A stretch of DNA of 64,000 nt, from contig VXAZ01009369.1 in assembly GCA_013399875.1 (NCBI GenBank), positions 1 to 64,000 on the forward strand, read 5' to 3'. The translations under genes and the position numbers were made by a program. Below the pieces are notes generated by a model that saw nothing but the letters and a program-made list of their open reading frames with translations, was not told the origin of the DNA and searched no databases. This stretch comes from Gymnorhina tibicen. Its lineage: Eukaryota > Chordata > Aves > Passeriformes > Artamidae. Shown piece after piece: positions 42,601 to 54,600 of this stretch; the first letter of the stretch is position 1, and every line of letters starts with the position of its first letter.

Positions 42601-45600
42601 AATACTTCACACTTCATTATAGAAGACTTCAGAACCCTTTCTTAGCTGGAAACATGCCAGTTTCACAGGAAGAGTTAAAGTCTGGTATATAAATAAACAA
42701 AGAAAGAAACCAAACTGGAAACTCTCTTGAGTATCCTGTTAGATGACAGTGGGAGAAAACAGGTTAATTTCTACCCCTGTTTATACTTGACATTCACAAC
42801 ATGAAAGTCATGCTGTCATCATAATTTGTTATGCAGGGCTCGAAATAGGAAGCAGCTATGACCAGTTTATTTGTAAATCACAGGATTTATTTATTGACTT
42901 TCATACATCTGGGACTAGCCTTCAAAAAAGTTGGGTATTGTTATCCAAACAAAAAACTGTGAACAGTATCTGAAATACAGTTTCTAGCCCTGTATTTTTT
43001 TTGTTACATTTCCTGAAATACAGATATGTTTTGTAAAATCAATGGGTTTTGATAGGTAAGCCATAAAACTTTTTGAACTCAGATGGAGAGTTTAAAATGA
43101 AACACTGTATCCATGTCTGTGTTTCAAATACCTGGCCATATCGAGAATTCATGTGTGAAAGATGTATATTAATAACATTGCATGTAGACTGGTAAGAAAT
43201 TTCAGGGATGTTTCTCCCTTTGTGGGAAGATGCTTATGAATACCAAGGAAATTCTCACTTCCAAAGAGATGAGCATAATGATGCAAATATGTCAGACCCT
43301 CTCATCACTGAGGCTGACTTGGTTTGTTACTTTTTGTATTGATATTCTCATTAGCTGCTGCTCAGCAGTTGGTTATGTGGCTGAAATTATGTTATCAAAT
43401 ACAAAACCTAAACCTCTCCTTTTTTTTAATAAATTTAAAAATTTTAATTTTAAAAGAAAAGGTAAATAATTACCATGCTTTAAATTTTTCAAGTGATGTT
43501 TTTGCCATCTTTGGAATAATTTAATTTACTAGAAGTTAATTGCAAGTCTGACAAGAAGCTGAGATGGCTAACTAAAATGTTAATGTTTAACAAAATCGAT
43601 TCTAAATTTCTTTATTGTTAAGATAGGGCATGCCAATATATGATTACAGTGAAAGTGATTTTTGGAACTTGTCTGTTATTTTAAAAATATACAGACATGT
43701 TATGTAGTTTAGGGTAAATAGCTGTAGGGTTAGTTTAGCAGAAATTATTTAATCCGAGTGTTGAAATTCTGTTCTTGAACAGCTGTTGTCGTTTTATTTT
43801 TGATGATAAAACTCAATTGTTAATATAGTAATAGACATTATTGGAATATGTTTTATATCTTTATGATAAAAAATCATGATGTAAAGGCAGCACTTGGACA
43901 TCCAGTGCTCCTTCATGAAGATAACTACTGCTCAGTACCTTTTGGATTGATTTGATTGGTTTGATCTTGGGAGACAAAGTGGTTTACTGTAGCAGTGAAA
44001 TTAAGCATCTTTCCATGGACAAACCATCATTAGAGGGGCATCAATGCAGAAAAATCAGGAAGAATCAGAGCTTGTTTTCAGCTATTCATTATATTGCACA
44101 TAGTGAAGAAGAATGTGAGGGAGGCTGTCTGGAGGAAAAAGAAGGGACTAAATAACATTAAATTTTGCAAAGTTTGTTTCTATGACTTTAATTTCATCAT
44201 ATATGGTGCTTAGTCACTGAACTGCTACTAAGTAAAATACTGTTTTTATAAAGCAGATATTATAGTAAAACAATCTTGCAAAATCCTTCTCAGTATTTTT
44301 CTGGATTGAGTAATATTTTGGTGACAGACAAGTTAAATACAATTTAGTTTATTGTCAGTCATTATGGTTAGGGTGGACAAAGTAGAGTTTGCAACGGCAT
44401 TAGTAAACTCACGATTTTGCAAGGCTGTAGTAAACATTCCTGTGAAGTAATGAGAGAATAGAATCATAGAGTGGTTTTATGAGAGAATACATATATTAGA
44501 GTACACTACTGTGTTAAAACTGCTTAAAAATAGCTGTATTATTTACTGGTCTAGGAAAAAACATAATGGACTATGGGTAAGACATTTTCCCATTCTTAAT
44601 TAAACTTACAACAGGAAAAACTACCGAAGATATGTTTCAGCCTCAATCCTATATAAAACAGTCAAAACAGGGATGTGGGAAAATGATGGAGCAAAGCACA
44701 GGTAAGTGTCAAGAAGGGCATGGGTCTTCACCATATGTAGCTTCAGGAAGTAGGCCAGTGAATCCAGTTGCATTTGTATTTTAATATAACTTTTTGGATT
44801 ATATAGTTCACGATACTACACTGCTGCACAAATAAATTTAAATTATAATGTTGTCATAAGAATATGCTGCACACAAATTACCTGATGCACAAATTCTAAA
44901 ATATTCACAGATGTCAGCTATTGTTTTGGCAAAGTAAATATTCTGATAATCTAAAGTGTGACTCAGTTGGCGGCATTCTTCAGCATCCCATACAAGTAGC
45001 ACTATAAGTTCATACATATGGGGAAAATTGTGCGTTCACAATTCTCAGTTGCTTCTATCACTTTCTTCTTGAAATTCATTTCATGCTGGATGATTAGTTA
45101 CTGCTGAAATAAATGCTCATTAGTTTTTCTGTGGTAATGTCATAATGCAAGGTAGGATCCATTGTTGCATGTGCTGCTGTAGCATATCTGATATAAGTAG
45201 TGTCATCGTGAACTATGCCTAAACCCTTTAATTTTTGGTTTTTTTCTGGTTAGGGCCCAACAGGTCAAAGCTGCAAGATATGCTTGCAAACTTGAGAGAT
45301 GTTGATGATCTTCCTTCATTACAGCCATCTGTTGCACCTTCTTCTAGGCCCAGTAGCTCAAGGCTCATTGAACATGAGATAAACAGGACGGATGAAGGTA
45401 AATATTAAAAAAGTGCATACCCCTTTGTAGAGGGTGGATGTTTGTAGTTACTTCTCAAAGATTATCCTCTAAGACTTTCCAAGTGCTTCACAAATTCTGA
45501 TTCAGTATTGCAAGTTCTGTCTAAGTGAGATAAATGACATTCCCATTCTTCCATTATGGTCACTATCAGTAAGGTCAAGACACCTACCAGCCAAGTTCAA

Positions 45601-48600
45601 GTCTTTGCTGAATACCTTTGACCATAATGGAAAAAAAAAAAATTTGTCACCTAGTGGCTTTTTAATATGGTGATCCTAAATCACTTGCTTTTGTTTGTGC
45701 ACAAGCCTGGCAGACAAGTGTGGACTGTAAACTCTGAGGACATAAGAGCATCTTTTTTCCTTCCCATTAACATAATGTATGTATGTGTACATACACACAC
45801 ACAAGTGTGTCCTTTTTTTCCCAATTGCAAAGATAGAGGCCCTGCAGGTAAACACAGATGTCTTACTATAGCTTTTAAAAGCATGTGGTGATTGTGTAGT
45901 GAATCATACAGAACAACTTGCAGCTTGCCAGTGTATTAATTTCCATAACGTGTTCCAAAAATTAAAAAAAATTCTCACGGGGCTAGTCCAAGTATGGAAG
46001 GCCACTCATGCATCTTTGTAATGAGTCACTACTGTTATGTCTGAAAAATGCTAAATCATTTATTTGATTCAATATTTGAATTGCTATAATATAGAGCATA
46101 GTAACATATTGTTTATGAGGCTACATTAATTTTTCAAAGATAGCAGCCTTCCAGTACCTAAAGGGAGCCTGCAAGAGAGATGAACAGGGACTTCTTACAT
46201 GGGCATGTATTGACAGTACAAGGGAGAATGGTTTCAGACTGAAAAGAGGGCAGGTGTAGATTAGATATTGGGAAGAAATTCTTTACTGTGAGGGTGGTGA
46301 GACACCAGACAGAGAAGCTGTGGATACCCCGTCCCTGGAAGTGTTCAGTGCCAAGTTGGATGGTGCTTTGAACAATCCCATCTAGTGGAAGGTGTCCCTG
46401 CCCATGACAGGGGTTTGGAACATGATGATCTTTAAGGTCCTTTCCAACCCAAACCATTCTATGATTCTGTGATATCATGTGCTCTGTTAAAACGGTAAAT
46501 ACGTGTTTTGAAAAATGTGCAAAACATGAGTTCCACTTAGCAGTCTTTCAGTAAGTGTGAAAAAGTAGGTTGGCCAAGTTATAATTAAGATGCATAAAAA
46601 GCCCTGGTGTGTGGAATAGTTACCAAAGATCTCAGTAGTTCTGCTTCCTTCATGCTCAGTGATTTTCTTTATGAAAGAAGGGGGTAACTTAGCAACGCTT
46701 TGAGAAGTGGAAGAATTTTTTGTTGAATGTTTCCTTTCCAACTTTTCTCACATGTACGGAGAGCTATATTAGCAGAGCTCTATTTTCATGTCCTTTCAGT
46801 AATGCGTTTTTTAATTCAGAGACTCAAATGGACTCTCACAAAAAAAGACAGCTGATTATTACCAGTCTGAGTTTGGTGTTACTATTAGCTGTGTATTTCT
46901 ATATAAAGCTGAGACACCATGATAATTTAGGCACATATTTTTTTATTCTAGTAAGTTTTCACATTTGATGTCCTGTATGAATTGTGTGTTGAGTGAAATA
47001 CTGCATTGTGAGTTTGAAAGACGGGAAAAGAGAACAGTAGTGTAGACTTTATGGTGGAGAAGGTAAGAGATGTTTGTGATGAAAAGGTAATAACTAAGAG
47101 ATCAAATCAAACAGCACTGCTTGAAGGGCTTTTATTTGGGCTGCTCCCACCAGCTATTCTTATCTACATTTTTGTTGCTTCTTCAGCCCCTGTTTGCATA
47201 TTTTGTAGCCAAGTTGGGAAAGGTGTTTTCTGTGTTACTTGTGCATTATTTATGGGTGAATGGTAGCACACCCTCCCTGCCTGTGGCTGGTCGCGTTTAC
47301 TGTGTGGAGTTGCACACAGCTCAAGTGTAGGTGTGTTCACAGGGTGCTGCTTATTGGCAAGTACGGTGATTATCTTTAGAATAGCTGTTTTTCAATGCAT
47401 CTCTGTGTATCTTGTTGCCCTCGGCTACTTGAGAGATATGTAGCATTCTGAAAGTGGAAAATGTGCTTTTGTTATACAGTGTCATATGAACCCATGTTTC
47501 AGGATTTTTTTGTTTTGTTTTGTTTTCTTGCAGTGGAAGCTTTAACATTCCCTCCATCCTCAGGGAAGTCTTTCATTATGGGAACAGATGAAGCCCTTGA
47601 AAATGAACTGGGTCTTGGAGAACTGGCAGGCCTTACTGTAGCAAATGAGGCAGATTCGCTGACTTACGATGTAAGTGGTTATTAATGGTAACTCAATGTC
47701 CTTTGGTCTTGTTGAAGGCAGATGCAAGTTACTTGTGTGTAGACTCAGCAGAAAACATTCTCCAGCTAAAATTATGCTGCCAGAGGATGTCACAAATTTT
47801 TACTTGACAAAGCTGTTCTTCCCATACACAGCAGCATTCAAGCTCTCTGCAAACCCCTCTCCTCTCATTTGCCTACCATCTCATGCAAATAGTTGAAAGC
47901 AAATTAGTTAGTGATAGTGGTACAGCTGGGTACATGTAACCACAGTGACTGAGCTAAATTAGGAGTATCATGGCCAGCAGATTGAGGGGCGTTTCTGTCC
48001 CTTTTATATGGGCTGTATGCAGTTTTGGGCCATTCCACTTCGAGAGGGTTGTAGAGAAATTGAAGAGAGTCCAGTAGCTTATGACTTACGAGTAGATGTT
48101 AAGGGAGATAGTCTTGTTCAGCTGTTAGCAGGCTGAGGAGTGCTTGAATAGCAGCCTGCAGGCATTGGAAGGGTGCTTACAAGGATGACAGAGCCAAGCT
48201 TGTCCATAGTGCCAGGCATTAAAGCAAGAGAAAACAACAGCAAATTACAGCTTGGGAGGTTCAGGTAAGACACTGGGGGAGAAAGTTATGTAGTAGGTGA
48301 TACTGAAACAACTTGCTCAGAGACACAGTGGAATCCCTCTCCTGAGAGATGTTCAAGAGTTAGCCGCGGGAGAGCTGTGGTTTACATTACCTGGTATGGG
48401 CAATAGTTTCATTTCAAGTGGGAGACTGGACCAGAAATCTTAGGAGGGTTTTGTGGCCAGCACTTCTGTGGCTGTGTATGTAGCCTACAGCTTATTTTTC
48501 TTGCACTGTTTATGAAAAAATATTTCTTAAAATTGCATCTTTTCAGTTGTATGCAATTTTTTTCTGTATTTCTGATTTCTTGGGAAAGGATACTTCAGGT

Positions 48601-51600
48601 ATAATTTAATTATCTGCTCTTGTGTGATCTGTCAGCTTCAGATTAATCTTGCTATTGTGTTGCCCAGCTGTGTCAATGTTAATTATTAATTTTTAATACT
48701 GTATTGGGGAAGAATCCTACCCTTCAGTAAATCTGACTCTTACATAATCATTATCTGGGATTTTACTATCACAAATGAAGTCTGAGACTTTAGAAATAAG
48801 ATGCAGGTCCTTACTTTGAAGTTCTACCGTTGTATGTACTTGTAAAGCAATTAAGTACATAGTTAATAAAAGCTTACACATGTTTTGAGAGTGCCACTGC
48901 AGAAATGTGCTCTACCACTATAGCAAGTTTCTGAACATGTGATATGTTATGAATCATCACTATTGCAATGAATGCAGAACATTTCTGCTAAAATTCAGTA
49001 TTTTAGTATTATCTCCTAGTTTGGGCTCAGTTCTTAATGTTTTTACTAATTGTCCCTAACTATGTCTTCAGGAAGGGATACAGTAATGTACAAATGAATT
49101 TCTGTTACAGATACACCTAAAAATCCAAGGCTGGATTTTAAATTCAGAGAACATGACAAACCTAAACCATTTGTACAAGATGCTTTCATTGCTTGACTTC
49201 ATTGTGCAAGTGTCCATATAAACTTGTGTTTGTTCATGTCTCTGTATCCTGAACTAACGGCTTTCATTTATGGAATAGCATTTCTTTATCTGCTCCTATC
49301 CTATCCTGCATGGTAGAGAATACCAACTGCTATTTGTTCATTTGTCAAATGCCTCTATGAAGTCCTGTGATCGGGAATTCATAGTCATGGTTACCTTGAC
49401 TCTTACCTTTTTCTAGTGCTGACAATTAAAAAAAAACATTTACAAAACTATTTGCTCTTGTCACTGTGCACTTCATTGAAGCAAAATGAAAGGCTGGTGT
49501 TTCTATTTCAAGTTTCATTGAAAGTTTAGCTTACAGATAATATAATGTTTCTATTTTGGACTATTTAATACATCCGGCTGCCAAATGTGAATCAGGTATG
49601 ATTAGTGAAAGTTTAGTATGTTATTTTTAAGTGTCAGTTTTGGATCATATGGAGGATTAAGTTGAAAGATCAGTCTTTAAATATATTTGCTTTCAGGAGT
49701 GGCAGACACTCTTCCCGTTTTCGATCCCTTTTATCCTACTGACATTTTTGCTGGATTCTTTCCTTCTAAAAAATGGCAGCATTAGCCTACCTCATTTCAT
49801 GGTTTCAGTTTTTTTACATATTGCTTTGGCTGTAAATGAAAGAATGGTTTTCACTTGGTAATAGAGATTATGAGTTTATTACTTAAAAGACAAAATTTTT
49901 CTTTTTTAGGTAGGCTTTTAGAATATCTAACAAGATTAAATTTTCCAGATTGCTAGCCAATACTCTTAAGTTTCTTTTCCTTCCTTTACACATTCTTGAC
50001 AAATGTTCTCTTTGGTTGGCTCTGTTTTTTTCCCTAGTCTTCTGGATAGATTAAGAAGCTTCATAAAATTATAATAGATTTTAGATAAGAGTAACTGAAC
50101 TACAAAATCATTGCATTTAATGTTAAGTACTGATTAGGAGGTTTTGGACTTTGCAGTAGGCTCTTACTTGATTTCTTACAACTTTGAACAAGAGAAATGC
50201 CTGTAATTGCATGGCATTGCTGGTTTTGAGTTTTCAATTTGTTTTCAATTTGTTTTCAATTTTGTATAGACACGAATATTATTATCAGTGACAAATCCAG
50301 ATCAGGTGCTAATTTGGGGGTTGGCATCCCTCCCAAACTGCTTTTCAGGCCTCGGATTACCTCACTGTTGCACTTTGGTGGGGAGAGACAGGAGGAGGTT
50401 GTCTGCAGTGTGAGTAAGCAGCCCCAGAGCTTGTGAGACTGGTGGGTAGAGTGATGTGGTACAGCCAGATGGGTGATGTGTAAGGGCTAGAATCTGTTTC
50501 CACCTCTGCTGCTGGTCTGCTGGCTGGGTCTGCCCTCCATCTATTTCCCAATTTATAAACTACCCATCTTGGACTCCTTTGGAAGGACATTTTTGAATGA
50601 AAGGCAAGAAAATGGAGAACATTTTCCTGCCGGAACTGGAATTCACTCTTAGGCCATCTGAGGTGTCTTTGTGGCTTTTGCAGATGTGACACAGAACCTG
50701 TGCTGCTGGTATGGCAGCTGGAGGGCAGGCGGGTTCCCTCCCATCACCTAATTGGCATTAGGTGCCTGTGTTGAGGCAATCAGATTCCTCTCCAGATATC
50801 TGTACATCTTGTACCCTTTTTGCTGAGACTTTCTTGGCCAGTCTTCAGAAAACCTGCTAGAGCTGCTAACTGTGCAGTCCTGCCCCAACCTTGTACCAGC
50901 TCGAGCGTTTGTCTGTTCCTTCACTGAGCCAACTTGGCTCAGTAAACTGGCAAAGAAACTGACTTGTCTCCCTGAGCAAGGCAATATGTCATTACTAAGA
51001 AATATGATGAGACTAAACCTGCTGTTTGTTACAGCTCCTTCCTCCTTGTTTAAAATCTATAGAACCTCTTAGTTGATGCATATTTTTATAATTAAATCCA
51101 GATGTAACAAAGCTTAAGAAAAAGCACTTCTGTTCTTAAACCTCCTCTTTCACCACCAGTCCCCAGAATAAAATGTTTCTTGCAGTGGCTCAAAACAGTT
51201 GTCTTGTCTTTGCAGTTAAAGACATAAATTATTTGGAATTATCTGTAGATTTTAACATAATAAACATCAGTACAATTGCTTGTTTTCTTGGTTTTTCATA
51301 ACCACCATCAGTGGTTATGGAAAGGTAAATTTCACTCATGATACTGTTGACTGACAGTGAAAAAGTCAGTTCAGCATTTTGTATCAGTATTTGTCCAGAG
51401 GAGTAATATTGAAGTAACTGTTGTTTTTTTTAAATGGCTTTCTTTTTGGATCTTCTAAAATGCATTTATTGCCAAATAATTGGGTCTGTATACACGATAC
51501 CTTATTGCCTGCCAGTTAGATTCTTAGTGTGTAGCCAAGTCCCTTTTGCCTTTTTTTTTTTTTTCCTATTCTGGCAAACTTTGCTTGCCATGCATTATTA

Positions 51601-54600
51601 CAGAGCTTGTGTTGCCTTAGCTGGGTAAGTTAGGTTGTGTTACTTTCTGTGCTTCTAGAGACTTCTCTGTTTCCTCTCAGATCTTTACTTTAGAGCTGCC
51701 ATGTCAGTAGTACTTTGGATATTCAGGGACCACACCTTGTGAGTCAAGCCCAGCGTTGTAAGTAAATGAGCCAGTAGGTATAGATCAAATTTTGAATACG
51801 TAACAGTAGTTCAGTTCATTGAAGTACCAGTGCTTTTAAAGTGTGTAATTTTACAGACATGAGAGTATTTCAGATTTGCATAGAATTTATTACTGTGGAT
51901 GCAACATTACTTGTATGGAATACATCTGCCTTGGTTCTCATTTTGAAGTGTTTGGTTAGTGTTAAGTGGACTGTTGTTCAAGAGCAGATTGTTGTGAAAA
52001 GTGGGTGAGATAATTTGACATCTTCTGAAAATGCCAAACTAAAGTTTTGATTTCTTCCTTTTTTGTGCCTTCCAGCTTAATTACAAGTTTGGCATTTTTT
52101 TTTTTATTAGATAGCCAACAATAAGGATGCATTGAGAAAGACTTGGAACCCCAAATTTACGTTAAGAAGTCACTTTGATGGAATAAGAGGTCTCGCTTTT
52201 CATCCGGTTGAACCAGTCTTAATAACAGCTTCAGAGGACCATACATTAAAAATGTGGAATTTACAAAAAACAGCCCCAGCAAAAAAGTAAGATTTTTTCT
52301 TTCTTTTCTTCAAAAACAATTTTAATTTATGAAGAAAAAAAAAAACCTAGACACCACTTTACTGAATGGCCCTTGCAGTTAATGGAAAGTGTTCCCTGAA
52401 TTTAAGAGTAGGAAAACAAGCTCTCAGAGAAGGGTGGAGATGCCTAAAGAATGCCTAAGAAAAAATCCATGTGTGTTTGTGAATGTGTTTTGTTTGTGAA
52501 AAGGAAAACCATTCACTTTCTTTTATTTTCCGTGTGGATAACATGACAAATTAATTTACTAGTGAAAATATTTGGATGCGGCCTGTTAGTGTGCTTGCGT
52601 ATGTATATAAATGTATAGAATGCATTTATATATTTATGCATGTGTATGTATACACATACATGCATATACATGTGTACAGCTTTAAACTCTGAGATGTTGC
52701 CAGGTTCCTTTGTTCACTGTCTCTTGCAAATTGCTGGGAATTTTTGGAAATGAGAAGAAATTCATAGCAGATGTGGTTGAGGGAGTACCCTCATACTTTT
52801 GAGGAGGACTGGGCATAACACGGAATCCTCCCTTGGTCTCTAAGAAGATTGATAAAGTCCAGAGCAGCAAATTTAGAAGCACTTCAGTGTTGATAGAAAA
52901 TCTAGGAGTTCAAAACTCCTTTGCTCTGATAGGAACACTTAATGATACATTCCATGTGATGCTGATGTCTCTCCACTCCTTCCCCTCCACTGATGTACCT
53001 ACCTACTTGTTTGATGGGTCTGTGAACTACCTTGAAGATCTTTAAACAAAAAACCAAACAACAAATCCTATCGTTTTTTGAGAGACTGCAAATAGTTCCT
53101 AGATATGTGAAAAATTGTGTTGGGAGAGGAAGTTGTGGGAGAAACACTGCAAAAGATGTAGTAAGGATTTTAAGAATTTAGCGATTCTGGCACGTTTTTG
53201 TAAAGCATTGTGTAAGATCGTATACATGTTAACATTTTTTTCATTCTTCATTTAGGAGTGCTTCTCTTGATGTAGAGCCAATATATACCTTCAGAGCACA
53301 TAAGTAAGTGTTTCCTGAGAAATACTGTCATATTTTGAGAAAGATACGGTTTTTAAACAGAAACAGAAATTTTTAAAAAAAGTAATTTCTACCTTATCAC
53401 CTACTGATTTCATGTGATGCTTTTAGTTCCTGTGTTGTTTAGAATATCTGCATGTGTTCATCTCCTTTCTGCATAATTATTTATGTCTTAAGTCAAATAT
53501 ACCACAATTTTAAAATTAAAAACCTACAAATTATACAGTTCAAATTTGATTAGGTGTTCTGTTCATCATTGCAGCTTTTGCCCTTTTGCCAGATACTTGA
53601 ATATATAGAATGAAGCTGAAGAGAATGAATGCAATGGATTTAAATCTACTGAGATGATTTCATGAAAGAGCCTTAAATCTTTAAAAAAAAAAAATCTGTT
53701 TATGTGAAATATAAAATGCTACAGTTTAAATTGTGATGCTTTTCACATTTTGTGTGCATAATGATTAATTGTCCTGATTGTGGTTATGTTACTAGATATT
53801 GGGGAGGGTTTTTTGTGGGAAGTGTTGTAGCATATGATTTCATTATGCAGAATTTTTGTTGCACTCCATGCAGCCAGTGAATTGTATCTAACATGGAAAT
53901 TCGAAGATTCTGAAGATTGGAATTGCATTTCATGTAATGAAAATGTTAATAGTCAGTGTTTCTTTGGGGGTTTCTTCCAGTGGACCAGTGCTCTGTGTGG
54001 TGATGAGCAGTAATGGCGAACAGTGCTACAGTGGGGGAACGGATGGCCTCATCCATGGCTGGAACACAACCAACCCAAACATCGACCCCTATGACTCTTA
54101 CGGTGCGTTGCTGTCACGTGCAGCAGTGAAATGATAAGTTCAGTGACAATAATGTTGTGTCACTAAAACAGTGTAATTTGTCAATAACACTTCTGTGAAA
54201 GTTTAAAAGAGCAAATTGAATGTTAACTTCAATTACTTAAAGTAACTGTTTTAATGCTGATGCTGCTTGATGGCAAGATAAAATGTCATTTTCTTAAAAT
54301 AGGTCTTGATGTCATCACAGTTTTGAGAAACAGCTAGTCTAAAGTACAGGTTTTAAAAGTACAGGACTAAACCTGGTAGTTTGGCAAGTACTGGAAATGA
54401 GTATTTTAGTGTTCTTTTCTTTGACAAATTTCTGTGGAGTTGAAATAAAAAGAGGTTTTATAGTCTGAGACCAAAGTTGTTAATGTTGTTTGCAAACAGC
54501 TGAAAAGACCCAGTTTGGTAAAATTTACGAGATCTGAGTGAATGTCAGCCTTGTGTCTGAATTCTAAGATTTACTTTCCACTTCTGGTAGCTTCAGATGC

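Larger units (their letters stand above)
45398..47533 (+). other. STRN3: STRN3 intron before the EALTF exon (2.1 kb)
   Basis: It holds a CA/TG-type microsatellite (45775-45810), a well-preserved CR1 3' fragment (46145-46474), and a (TTTTG)n tract just before the acceptor (47508-47530). No extra exon seen. Confidence 0.85.
47671..52110 (+). other. STRN3: STRN3 intron before WD40 repeat 1 (4.4 kb)
   Basis: It contains an older CR1 copy (47960-48476), an 11-bp triplicated motif (50230-50262), and a block of higher GC (about 50300-50950) that might be a degraded inserted element. No exon supported; the acceptor is preceded by poly(T). Confidence 0.85.

Noticed and set aside
44458..44480. String tagaatcatagagtggttt resembling an antisense CR1 tail
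   Set aside because: Only about 20 bases match and the sequence diverges at once afterwards; too short to call an element.
46158..46478. 106-codon minus-strand open frame
   Set aside because: It is the antisense of the CR1 3' fragment and not a gene.
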